A stretch of DNA of 32,937 nt from NCBI GenBank assembly GCA_026708585.1, contig JAPOUQ010000075.1:1-32937 (forward strand). Direction: 5' to 3'. This DNA comes from Gammaproteobacteria bacterium (GTDB lineage Bacteria > Pseudomonadota > Gammaproteobacteria > Arenicellales > Poriferihabitantaceae). The notes under the pieces are model-generated. The model saw only the letters and a program-made list of their open reading frames with translations. It searched no databases and was not told the origin of the DNA. Position numbers and translations under genes: made by a program. Below are positions 24,675 through 32,937 of this stretch, piece after piece; positions within the stretch are counted from its first letter, which is position 1; each line of letters starts with the position of its first letter.

Positions 24675-27600
24675 ATGCAAGACTCGTCCAAGAACTTCGC
24701 TCATCGTTGTATCGCTATTGATTTGGAAGTTCATAAGAAAACGAATCAAATCCTTTCGATTGGTGCTTATCGACCGGAATCGGAATCGACTCTATTTCTT
24801 GCAGGTAAGCAGATATCCAAAGGATTGATTGAACTCGATCGTTTTGCAAGCGGCACTGAATTCCTCCTCGGTCACAATCTGATCCTGTTCGATCATAAAT
24901 ACTTGCAAGCGTTTGCTCCAAATCTTGACCTGCTACAACGCCCTTGTATTGACACTCTCTGGTTAAACCCTCTTGCTTTTCCGAAAAATCCGTATCACAA
25001 ACTGATCAAACATTACCAAGACCCAATCATTCTCGGTGATCAATGTAATGATCCGGTACAGGATGCTCGGCTTACTGTCCAAATTTTATTCGATCAACAA
25101 GACTCTTTTCAGAATACAACCGAGCGTGATTTACTGGACATATTTCATGGGTTGACTTCCTCTGATCCAAATGGAAAAGGGTTTGATGCATTTCTGAAAT
25201 TTGTACGAAATGATTCTATACCTTCGATTGAATCAACCAAACGAACAATCACCAATTGGCTGTCTACCAAAGGTTGTCTTACGCATTGTGAAGGAATCCT
25301 TGATAATCTCCAAACGTCGAATTGGGCATTAGCATATGCACTCGCGTGGATATCTGTTGCAGGAGGCAACTCGGTCATACCGTCTTGGGTTTTTTATAAC
25401 CACCCCGAAACGGTGAGTATCATTCGTAAATTGCGAGATATCGCCTGCAATGATCCCAAATGTGTTTGGTGCCAAAAGTTTCATAATCCAAAGAAGGAAC
25501 TGAAACGCTGGTTCGGTTTTGACAATTTTCGATCTGAGCCAATAGAACCACAGTCCGGTAGACCCATGCAAGAGGTGATAGTTGAGTCTTCAATGTCCGC
25601 CAAACATGCCCTTGGAATCCTTCCTACTGGTACCGGTAAATCTCTCTGCTATCAACTGCCAGGTCTCTCACGCTATTTCAAGACCGGCGCCCTAACCGTA
25701 GTTATTTCTCCACTGGTTGCCTTGATGGCCGATCAGGTCGATGGTATGGAAAAAAATGGGATAACCTGTGCTGCAACCATAAACGGAATGCTGTCTTATC
25801 CAGAACGTAGCGAGACTCTTGATCTGGTTCGACTTGGTGATGTTGGCATCTTGATTATCTCACCTGAGCAACTTCGCAACCGTACCGTTCGCAAAACCTT
25901 GAGACAACGCCAGATCGGTACCTGGGTTATTGATGAGGCTCATTGTCTTTCCAAATGGGGTCATGATTTTCGTCCTGACTACCGATATCTGGCCCGTTTT
26001 ATTGAGGAGACTTCAGACGGGCGGGAACCAGCACCAATCTTAGCCCTGACCGCTACTGCAAAACCGGAAGTTAAGGGAGATTTGGCTCAGCATTTTCATG
26101 ACAAACTAAAAATAGACATGGAAATTTATGATGGCGGTAGCTCACGTACCAATCTTGAGTTCATGGTCGTTCAGACCGACCTCGCTAGAAAACCCGAGGA
26201 TGTTTATCAAATTCTAGAGCTCGATCTCCTCAACAACCAACAGGGTAGCGCCATCGTTTACTGTGCCTTTCGTAAGGATACGGAAGACATGGCTGAGTTT
26301 CTCAGGCTAAAGGGGGTCAGCGCCGAACATTTCCATTCCCAGCTAACGCCGGATTCAAAAAAGACCGTTCAGAGCCAATTTATCGATGGAAAAATTCGGG
26401 TAATTGTTGCTACCAATGCATTTGGTATGGGTATCGACAAACCGGATGTTCGATTGGTTATCCACGCTGATATACCCGGTTCGCTTGAAAACTATATGCA
26501 GGAAGCAGGGCGGGCAGGTCGTGATCGGAATCCGGCCCGCTGTGTTTTACTGTTTACCATGGATGACATTGACAAGCAGTTCGGTATGTCAGCCCGTTCT
26601 AGACTGACCCGCCGAGAAATTGCCAGCATCCTCAGGGCTCTCAGAAAAATCGATACCAAGAACCGCAAACACGGCAGTCGCAATGAAACTGGGGAGGTCG
26701 TGGTTACATCTGGCGAAATTCTATTGGAAGATGATGAAGGGCATTTTGTGCGTGATGAGACCACAAATGATACCCGCGTGAAGACGGCTATTTCTTGGTT
26801 GGAAGACGCCATTTTGCTAACCCGAGAAGAAAATCGCGTGCAGATTTTTCCATCCTCATTGTTGATCGGTTCGATTGAAGATGCCAAATCAAAACTGGAT
26901 GGGCGCGATAGCTTCACACCAACTTATCGCAGAAATCTGCTCGATATCACCCGCAAGTTGATTCATTCCAATCCGGATGAAGGAATATCGACAGATGAGT
27001 TGATGGGGATAACTGGCTTTACTCAAGAAAAACTTCAAAAAGCCTTGTCCGATCTAGAGTATTTGGGTATCGCGAATAATGATACTCCTCTGACCGCATA
27101 TATTCATGTCGGGGTTGAGCGAAGTTCATTGCAGCGTTTTACCGAGGCCATGAGACTAGAAGTTGCGCTGATTGATTATTTGCGCGAAGACGCTCCCGAT
27201 CTCAGTGTTGATGAAAGCTCGACCTTGCATATACGTAGTGCCTGCCAACGATTGAGAGACGATAATATCATTCATGTCCTACCTGAACGGCTTTTACGAA
27301 TTCTAAGAGGTCTTTCTCAAGATGGGCGTGATGACCAGGGTAGAGGATCACTCGATCTACGCAGTCTTCGTATGGAAGAAGTCTCGATAACCTTGCGCCG
27401 TGACTGGAAGTCACTGCATAAAACCGCGCAATTAAGAAGGGATGCCGCATATGTTTTGTTACAACACTGGCTTGAACGCTTACCTAATGGTGCACGAGGA
27501 ACAGACTTGCTTGTTGATACAACATGGGGAGGTTTGCGAACATCATTGACCTCCGATCTCGAATTAAAGACCAGAGTCAAAAAAATGGATAGTTTATTGA

Positions 27601-29864
27601 GACGCTCTTTGATGTGGCTTCACGAAATGGAAGTACTCCGTATCGATCGGGGTCTCGCGATATTCCGACCAGCCATGACCCTGCGGCTGGAACAAGGAAA
27701 ACCGAGACGTTATTTTCTGAATGTTGATTTCAAACCTCTTCAGGATCATTACCAAAATCAAGTACTACAGGTACACGTGATGGCCGAATATGCCCGAAAA
27801 GGGCTGGAAAATATGGCCGATGCGGTGCGTCTCTCAATTGATTACTTTACCCTTGGTGAGGAAGAGTTTCTCGCGAGATGGATGGCCGAAAGAGAAGGGG
27901 AACTGAAACGCCAAACCACCAATGAAACGTGGCAAAAAATCGTTCAGGATTTGCATAACCCGATTCAGAAACTGATCGTTGCAGATGACCGACAGCAGCA
28001 AAATGTTTTGGTACTAGCAGGCCCCGGTTCCGGCAAGACTCGCGCACTGGTTCACAGGATTGCATATTTGGTCAGAATCCGCCGCGAAAACCCCCGTGGA
28101 ATAATCGCTCTAACCTATAACCGGCATGCCGCTCAGGAGATCAGACAACGCTTGCATGAATTGATCGGTCTCGATTCACGTCCGATTACAATTATGACTT
28201 GTCACGCATTGGCAATGCGATTAGTCGGTGCAAGCTTCTCGGCTAGGCTCGAAAATTCCACCCAAAAGCCCAATCAGGATCAATTTAGTAAGATTCTGTT
28301 GGAAGCAACGGACTTGTTAGAGGGTAAGGGACTTCCAGAGGATGATGCCGATGACCAGCGTGAACGCTTGCTCCATGGTTTTCGCTGGATTCTAGTCGAT
28401 GAATATCAGGATATCGATTCCCAACAATATAACCTGATTTCAGCACTCGCTGGGAGAACCCGAGATGATCCCGATCGCAAACTTACTTTGTTCGCGGTCG
28501 GTGATGATGATCAGAATATCTATACCTTCAATGGTGCATCGGTTGAATTCATTAAACGCTTTGAAAACGATTACGAACTTAAATTACCAAACTATCTTGT
28601 CGAGAACTATCGTTCAACCAAACACATCATCGAAGTTGCCAACGAAATGATAAGACCGGCGGCCAATCGGATGAAAAAAGAAATGCCCATTCAGATCGAC
28701 CGTTCCCGAAGAAAAGAACCACAAGGTGGAGCCTGGCAATCTTTGGATCCGGTCACGGGAGGGCGTGTGCAGTTGTTCGAATGCCCAGCCGATCCAGTTT
28801 CACAAGCGTTGGCCATACTGACAGAATTTCAGCGTCTTTCTACTTTGTTATCAGGCTGGGATTGGTCGAGGTGTGCCATCATTGCAAGAGAGTGGCAATA
28901 TCTGAATCCAGTGCGTACAGTTTGTGAAACGATAGGCATACCTGTACAAACTGCGAATGAGGAAAATATCAGCATCTGGAAATTACGTGAAACCCAGACC
29001 TTGGTCCATTGGTTAAGAGAAAGGAACAAGGAATTGGTCTCCATAAGCGAGATTGAGGAATGCCTTGAGCAGTGTCACAATAATGTTTGGCGTTCACTGT
29101 TGTATGATGCTGTGACTACTCTGAGGCAGGAAGTGGGTAGTCAGTCCACAGGTCAAATTTTTATCGAGTGGCTCGCAGAGTGGAGTCGAGAGGCAAGGAA
29201 GCGTCAAACCGGTTTGCTACTTTTGACTGCACATCGTGCCAAGGGACTTGAGTTCGATCATGTGGCGGTTCTTGATGGGGGATGGTGTCGTAGCTTTCAG
29301 AATGATGATCGAGATGCCGAGAGGCGTCTCTATTATGTTGCGATGACCCGTGCTCGTCAGACTCTGCATTTAGTTTGTTTCAAGCCAGAGTCCTCATCTG
29401 CTCAGGATACTCCGGGAAGTCGAGCACTATTCACCGAAGCGTTTCTTACCCACCCATCGGTGATCGTAAACAAGCTTCCAAGAGTTGATGGGGATCGAAC
29501 TGGTCTGGAACGAATCTATACTCTGCCGAAATTAAGCCAAATTAACCTTGGTTTCGCCGGACGTTTGAACGGTCATGATCATGTTTCTATCAAGGCTATT
29601 CAAGGTCTTTCAATTGGTGAGACCTTGACTCTCCGAAAAAGAAATATTGGTGCTTGGGAATTACTCAATAGCTCTGGAAATCAGGTTGGCTATATGGCTA
29701 GAGACTATTCACCACCAGAAGGATACCATCCTGTCTACGCACTAGTATATGCGGTGGTTGTGTGGAGGAGGGATGCCAATCCAAATGATGATTATGGCGC
29801 AAAACGAGACGCTTGGGAAGTGGTTGTTCCCGAAATCATTTACGAGCCTTGTACCGATGTCTAA
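24675..29864 (+). CDS. Giant helicase: exonuclease-like + RecQ helicase + UvrD/Rep helicase fusion
   Basis: 1729 residues, no signal or membrane segment. Domain order: a DnaQ/DEDD-type 3'-5' exonuclease fold (DxE in AIDLEV at 16-18, GHNLILFDHKYL near 90, VQDARLTVQIL near 135); a C-x4-C-x2-C-x3-H cluster near 258-270; a RecQ superfamily 2 helicase (LPTGTGKSLCYQLP ~317, DEAHCLSKWGHDFRPDY ~419, QEAGRAGRDRNP ~613); a winged-helix-like linker; a UvrD superfamily 1 helicase (LAGPGSGKTRALVHRI ~1114, DEYQDIDSQQYN ~1241, VGDDDQNIYTFNGAS, TAHRAKGLEFDHVAVLDGG, YYVAMTRARQT ~1554); and a HIRAN-like C-terminal end (~1624-1720). Both ATPase sites look intact. It should unwind and process DNA ends, in repair or in defence. 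Large RecQ-UvrD proteins exist in other Proteobacteria, but their role is not known to me. Confidence 0.9.
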   Translation: MQDSSKNFAHRCIAIDLEVHKKTNQILSIGAYRPESESTLFLAGKQISKGLIELDRFASGTEFLLGHNLILFDHKYLQAFAPNLDLLQRPCIDTLWLNPLAFPKNPYHKLIKHYQDPIILGDQCNDPVQDARLTVQILFDQQDSFQNTTERDLLDIFHGLTSSDPNGKGFDAFLKFVRNDSIPSIESTKRTITNWLSTKGCLTHCEGILDNLQTSNWALAYALAWISVAGGNSVIPSWVFYNHPETVSIIRKLRDIACNDPKCVWCQKFHNPKKELKRWFGFDNFRSEPIEPQSGRPMQEVIVESSMSAKHALGILPTGTGKSLCYQLPGLSRYFKTGALTVVISPLVALMADQVDGMEKNGITCAATINGMLSYPERSETLDLVRLGDVGILIISPEQLRNRTVRKTLRQRQIGTWVIDEAHCLSKWGHDFRPDYRYLARFIEETSDGREPAPILALTATAKPEVKGDLAQHFHDKLKIDMEIYDGGSSRTNLEFMVVQTDLARKPEDVYQILELDLLNNQQGSAIVYCAFRKDTEDMAEFLRLKGVSAEHFHSQLTPDSKKTVQSQFIDGKIRVIVATNAFGMGIDKPDVRLVIHADIPGSLENYMQEAGRAGRDRNPARCVLLFTMDDIDKQFGMSARSRLTRREIASILRALRKIDTKNRKHGSRNETGEVVVTSGEILLEDDEGHFVRDETTNDTRVKTAISWLEDAILLTREENRVQIFPSSLLIGSIEDAKSKLDGRDSFTPTYRRNLLDITRKLIHSNPDEGISTDELMGITGFTQEKLQKALSDLEYLGIANNDTPLTAYIHVGVERSSLQRFTEAMRLEVALIDYLREDAPDLSVDESSTLHIRSACQRLRDDNIIHVLPERLLRILRGLSQDGRDDQGRGSLDLRSLRMEEVSITLRRDWKSLHKTAQLRRDAAYVLLQHWLERLPNGARGTDLLVDTTWGGLRTSLTSDLELKTRVKKMDSLLRRSLMWLHEMEVLRIDRGLAIFRPAMTLRLEQGKPRRYFLNVDFKPLQDHYQNQVLQVHVMAEYARKGLENMADAVRLSIDYFTLGEEEFLARWMAEREGELKRQTTNETWQKIVQDLHNPIQKLIVADDRQQQNVLVLAGPGSGKTRALVHRIAYLVRIRRENPRGIIALTYNRHAAQEIRQRLHELIGLDSRPITIMTCHALAMRLVGASFSARLENSTQKPNQDQFSKILLEATDLLEGKGLPEDDADDQRERLLHGFRWILVDEYQDIDSQQYNLISALAGRTRDDPDRKLTLFAVGDDDQNIYTFNGASVEFIKRFENDYELKLPNYLVENYRSTKHIIEVANEMIRPAANRMKKEMPIQIDRSRRKEPQGGAWQSLDPVTGGRVQLFECPADPVSQALAILTEFQRLSTLLSGWDWSRCAIIAREWQYLNPVRTVCETIGIPVQTANEENISIWKLRETQTLVHWLRERNKELVSISEIEECLEQCHNNVWRSLLYDAVTTLRQEVGSQSTGQIFIEWLAEWSREARKRQTGLLLLTAHRAKGLEFDHVAVLDGGWCRSFQNDDRDAERRLYYVAMTRARQTLHLVCFKPESSSAQDTPGSRALFTEAFLTHPSVIVNKLPRVDGDRTGLERIYTLPKLSQINLGFAGRLNGHDHVSIKAIQGLSIGETLTLRKRNIGAWELLNSSGNQVGYMARDYSPPEGYHPVYALVYAVVVWRRDANPNDDYGAKRDAWEVVVPEIIYEPCTDV

Positions 29865-29922
29865 CAATTTGCAGATTTGCTAAGGAAGCAGGCGAGTGAA
29901 TTGAAGTGATGGTTGTTTCCTC

Positions 29923-31305
29923 TTGAAGCCCTTTCCCACATCTGAACAGTCTAGAAAGGAGTTTGGCTATATTCGGAAGATCGGGTTACCGCTGATCGCA
30001 GCCTACCTTTCAGAATTTTTGATGATGATCACCACCAAGATTGTGGTTAGTCAGCTTGGCTATCTCGAATTAGCAGCGGTGGGTATATCAAGCGATCTTT
30101 CGCTAGAGATCCTATTTATTTTGATCGGCATATTATCAATTGTTGGTGTTTTGTGCGCTGGGGCAGAGGGTGCTGGAAACAAAGGGCAGGCCGGAGTCGC
30201 AGTCAGGCAAGGAGTCTTTCTATCAACAGTAATTGGCATACCGGCAACTTGGCTAATTTGGAACCTCGATATACTATTGGTATGGACCGGTCAGGATCCT
30301 GAGGTGATTGAATTATCGAGACCCTATTTGCATTTTCTGTCTCCGTTTCTTCTAGCAACGTTATATTTTTCGGTGCTGAGGAATTTTGTGACAGCTCTTT
30401 CGCGTACTAGGATAATCATGGTGATCTCTGCGATAGCGGTCCCGGCCAACTATGGCTTGGCTATGTGGTTTGTCCACGGTGGTTTGGGAATCCCGGCAAT
30501 GGGTGTTGCCGGTGCAGGTTTGGCCCTGACCATTGTATCTTGGATGATGTTTATACTGTTGTTTCTCCATATTTATCGTAATGGCGATTTACGGGGTTAT
30601 GGGGTATTTACCGGTCGCTGGCAGATTGATTTTCAGGTCTGTCGTGAAATTCTGGTGTTGGGGATACCCGTAGGTGGATTGCTACTTTTGGAGGGAAGTA
30701 TGTTTACTCTTGTTTCTGTATTGGCTGGAATAATCAGCGCGGAAACTTTAGCTGCCTACCAGATTGCCCTTGCCTGGTTCGGAATTCCTTTTGTTGTTGC
30801 TTTAGGCATTGCCGAAGCAGTAATGGTCCGAGTTGCGCATGGTGCTGGTGATCAGAACTGGCAAAGTGCTCGCAATTCTGGAATCATCGGAATCGTTTTT
30901 GGTATTGTGCTACTGACGTTTATGATTGTTATTCCACTGGGTCTGACAGATATGATTATTTCCATATTCATTCGTGAAGGTGACTCTGGATTCGATACTG
31001 TAGCGAAACTGGCTACGAGTTTTCTGTTGATTGCTGCTTTGTTTCAAGTATTTGATGGTATGCAGGCAGTTGCGGCGAGAGCATTGCGTGGTCTGAAAGA
31101 CTCTCTTATGCCGCTTTGGATCGCTGGTTTTGGTTATTGGGTTATGGGTATTGGTGGCGGTGTTTTACTTGCATTTGTCGCAGATATGAAGGGTATTGGA
31201 TTAATGTGGGGACTTGCAATGGGTCTGTTTACTACGGGCATATTGTTGACCATACGGTTTCACAAGCTTACCGGTAAGCGAATCGCTCAAGTAGCGAGGT
31301 GGTGA
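29923..31305 (+). CDS. MATE family multidrug/sodium antiporter
   Basis: 460 residues with twelve membrane segments in two related halves, typical of NorM-like MATE exporters that expel cationic drugs or metabolites in exchange for Na+ or H+. Family features are the N-terminal IRKIGLPLIAAYLSEFLMM, the polar TM2 region ELAAVGISSDLSLEI, SRPYLHFLSPFLLATLYFSV, and in the second half LAAYQIALAWFGIPFVVALG and FDGMQAVAARALRGLKDS. The only in-frame start codon after the preceding stop is TTG at 29923. It begins 58 bases after the helicase gene on the same strand and may be read from the same transcript, though no functional link is apparent. Confidence 0.92.
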   Translation: MKPFPTSEQSRKEFGYIRKIGLPLIAAYLSEFLMMITTKIVVSQLGYLELAAVGISSDLSLEILFILIGILSIVGVLCAGAEGAGNKGQAGVAVRQGVFLSTVIGIPATWLIWNLDILLVWTGQDPEVIELSRPYLHFLSPFLLATLYFSVLRNFVTALSRTRIIMVISAIAVPANYGLAMWFVHGGLGIPAMGVAGAGLALTIVSWMMFILLFLHIYRNGDLRGYGVFTGRWQIDFQVCREILVLGIPVGGLLLLEGSMFTLVSVLAGIISAETLAAYQIALAWFGIPFVVALGIAEAVMVRVAHGAGDQNWQSARNSGIIGIVFGIVLLTFMIVIPLGLTDMIISIFIREGDSGFDTVAKLATSFLLIAALFQVFDGMQAVAARALRGLKDSLMPLWIAGFGYWVMGIGGGVLLAFVADMKGIGLMWGLAMGLFTTGILLTIRFHKLTGKRIAQVARW

Positions 31306-31400
31306 AATTCAGAGTACTGGACTTGATGGAGGTGTTAATGGCATTGAATTCGATCCGGCTGGTAAAATCCTGAGCTCCCATTAGATGTAGAATTTCCTTC

Positions 31401-31781
31401 TCATCTTCCTGTACGAAAGTCCACTACACTGCTTCTGTTTGAGCGTTTTTTTCGTTCTTCCTGAACCATTGCATCACATAATGATTCGCTGAGTTCGGTC
31501 AATTCCCCCACCAGTTGTTGAAAATGCTGATATTCCTCGACATCTTGCCGTATTTATTCGAGCAGGTAGGCGGGAATCGACCGGGTGACCCTCTTGTTCT
31601 TGATCTTGCGTGTCAACTACCAGCCAAAGTGTCCAGGGTTATCGGGCTTAGTACACAGACAGGAAGGGGCTCCGCACTTGCGGGAGACTTAAAGTAGAGT
31701 GCCGGGGAGGAAATACTTGAGTGTTTGGAATTGATCGAGCAAGGTATCATGCTGTGCATTGAGTTGGTTGACATGATCCAT
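31401..31781 (-). pseudogene. DUF6788-type IS-associated protein with three in-frame stops
   Basis: From ATG 31781 leftwards one frame runs 126 codons, interrupted only by TAA, TAG and TAA, with no frameshift. Read through, it shows FLPGTLL-stop-VSRKCGAPSCLC, DNPGHFGW-stop-LTRKIKNKRVTRSIPAYLLE-stop-IRQDVEEYQHFQQLV and ELSESLCDAM. This is the plan of DUF6788 proteins: GxLxxRxRxCGKPxCxC, HxGHGPYxLT, KxTxSxxxP, then a helical tail. Such genes often stand next to transposase genes in insertion sequences. The three stops sit where the family has charged, Tyr or Gln codons, consistent with point mutations. Other genes here end normally with TAA and TAG, so recoding is not the reason. Confidence 0.7.
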
Positions 31782-32141
31782 GGGTGGTTCTCTGGATGGA
31801 AGTATTCATTTACGTTTACATTACTTTAAGAAAAAATATAAAAACTATAGGTTCAACCTGCCGATCATGAAATTGTCCATATTCTGACACATACCTCAAA
31901 AATACGAAGATTTGGAATTATTGGTGCATTTGAGGCAATTCTTGGACACTTTACCCTAAAATCTCTTTACCTAGCTAATCAATTCAACTATTGTAAGTGT
32001 ATAGTATCGATAGATTAATGAATAATTCGGGTTTTTTGGCAAGCACGAAATACTCATCTTTGTGACTCATCGGCACAAAAGTGTTTATCATCTCATAATG
32101 AAATCAGGGTTTGGTAACAACCCAAATGAGGAAAAACGAAA
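31782..32141. other. Spacer before the cysteine-rich secreted protein gene
   Basis: A+T-rich, no gene seen. A ribosome binding site GAGG at 32128-32131 stands 10 bases before the ATG at 32142. No convincing promoter pair was identified. The stretch 31306-31400 on the other side of the DUF6788 remnant also carries no recognisable gene. Confidence 0.4.
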
Positions 32142-32813
32142 ATGAAGATTAAGACTCTATTTATAGCGATTACCGTTATGCTGGTGCAGCCGCTCATGGC
32201 AGAGGGTTTCGATCCTATCTTTGACGAAATTCAAATGACAAACTGTAACTTCGTTGACTTTGAAGGTTCTGGGCCTTGCATTGCGTCATGTAATTCTTTG
32301 CAGCAGGCTATTGATGCTGAATCAACTTTTGTATCTGAATACGAATCCGGGGCCTGGTCGGAATTCACTTTTAAGCAAGTTTATGGTTTTATGAAGGAAG
32401 CAAAGTCAAAATTTAATCAATATTGTGGTGAGTGGGCGTCCATAAAATATAAAAGAGAAGCCGATGATCGTTTGGTTACAGTAAACCCTCAAATTGCCTC
32501 AAGTGCGTTAAATTTAAATTGTCCATCTCGGGAACCTTGTGAAATGAAATGTTCCGAAGTTTTCAAAGAAATGGTTAATTTTCAGGAACAAAAAAATTCT
32601 TATTTTATAAGCGGGATGAGTGGTCGGTCTGAAAGACCAAGGAAAGGATTTTATGGTCCCGCTCGAAAATTTTATGGATGGAAATCTGCATACATTGAAT
32701 ATTGCGTCCCAGAGCTAAATAACAAATTGATAGCTAGTGAATGCATGAAACATTGCACGCTAGAATATCCATATGGTCAATGTAATTTAGTATGCCAAGA
32801 CAACGAGCCATAA
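32142..32813 (+). CDS. Secreted cysteine-rich protein with an internal duplication
   Basis: 223 residues, family not recognised. Residues 1-20 form a signal peptide (MKIKTLFIAITVMLVQPLMA, cut before Glu21). The mature part has 12 cysteines, an even number that suggests disulfides in the periplasm or outside. Two related halves are visible: C35-x10-C46-x3-C50 ... FxSxxxSG ... Tyr94-Cys95, and C127-x5-C133-x3-C137 ... FxSGxSG ... FY ... Tyr187-Cys188. Then a compact C201-x3-C205-x8-C214-x3-C218 end follows. The second half carries an extra basic stretch (RSERPRKGFYGPARKFYGWK). The ATG has a moderate ribosome binding site and the gene stands alone. The function is unknown, and a toxin, inhibitor or adhesion protein cannot be told apart from sequence alone. 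Confidence 0.75.
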   Translation: MKIKTLFIAITVMLVQPLMAEGFDPIFDEIQMTNCNFVDFEGSGPCIASCNSLQQAIDAESTFVSEYESGAWSEFTFKQVYGFMKEAKSKFNQYCGEWASIKYKREADDRLVTVNPQIASSALNLNCPSREPCEMKCSEVFKEMVNFQEQKNSYFISGMSGRSERPRKGFYGPARKFYGWKSAYIEYCVPELNNKLIASECMKHCTLEYPYGQCNLVCQDNEP

Positions 32814-32867
32814 GCCAAAAAGCCCTGAAGATTTAGACTCAAGTTTCGGAGTTCAAATTGCATGATT

Positions 32868-32937
32868 TCAATCAGGCGGTTCCTGTATAGGAAGGTGTTC
32901 TTGATCGATGATGTGCGGTTCGAATTGCAACATTTGT
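32868..32937 (-). CDS. Possible C-terminal end of a gene running off the window
   Basis: On the minus strand an open frame enters from the window end and stops with TGA at 32868-32870, giving QMLQFEPHIIDQEHLPIQEP and PD. The composition looks protein-like rather than random, but 22 codons are too few to prove coding or assign a family. Confidence 0.25.
   Translation of the reverse strand, partial: QMLQFEPHIIDQEHLPIQEPPD

Noticed and set aside
31401-31781. Stop-codon recoding as the reason for the three in-frame stops
   Set aside because: Both TAA and TAG end intact genes in this window (for example aprA with TAG), so reassignment is not credible.
1-32937. CRISPR arrays, rRNA or tRNA genes
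   Set aside because: No regularly spaced repeats or RNA-gene signatures were found on either strand.

Overview
The window reads as chromosomal DNA of a sulfur-oxidising gammaproteobacterium of moderate, slightly A+T-rich composition. The main grounds are an aprM-aprB-aprA cluster for dissimilatory APS reductase with a separate membrane subunit, as in sulfur-oxidising Gammaproteobacteria, and the order anmK - M23 peptidase - tyrS, which I recall from Pseudomonas and relatives. The species cannot be named from this sequence.

Layout. 1-1874: the end of an IS1634/IS4-type transposase, richer in G+C than its surroundings, then a non-coding stretch with hairpins and a broken aspartate/aromatic aminotransferase. 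1875-5724: a likely operon of a 3-sulfinopropanoyl-CoA desulfinase-like acyl-CoA dehydrogenase homologue, a TTC38-type TPR protein and an MFS transporter. 5725-6659: a decayed gene for a small secreted protein and an A+T-rich spacer. 6660-12640: cell-envelope and translation housekeeping genes (anmK, M23 peptidase, tyrS, lgt). 12688-17658: a TPR protein and the aprMBA cluster on the minus strand. 17659-18350: spacer with an IS remnant. 18351-24126: a minus-strand defence-like island. 24149-31305: dgkA, a 1729-residue exonuclease-RecQ-UvrD fusion helicase and a MATE exporter on the plus strand. 31306-32937: an IS-associated DUF6788 pseudogene, a cysteine-rich secreted protein and a possible gene tail running off the window.

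The most interesting part is 18351-23339. It is a tightly overlapping operon encoding a protein of three ubiquitin-like beta-grasp repeats ending in Gly-Cys-Gly, a prokaryotic E2 (family E), a JAB-protease/E1 fusion, a DUF6527 protein, an OLD-like ATPase with a TOPRIM-type C-terminus, and a small unknown protein. This is a bacterial ubiquitin-like conjugation system with a DNA-acting effector candidate in the same transcription unit. The E1 has Asp and Ser where the usual CxxC-type cysteines are expected, and the E2 has only one, poorly placed, cysteine. This suggests conjugation chemistry other than the usual thioester relay. The island is framed by decayed pieces: a frameshifted, N-terminally truncated GmrSD-type restriction enzyme at one end and an IS4-type transposase tail at the other.

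Metabolically, the desulfinase would release sulfite and propanoyl-CoA from an organosulfur thioester, and AprBA oxidises sulfite to APS. The two could meet through sulfite, although they are about 11 kb apart and not co-transcribed.
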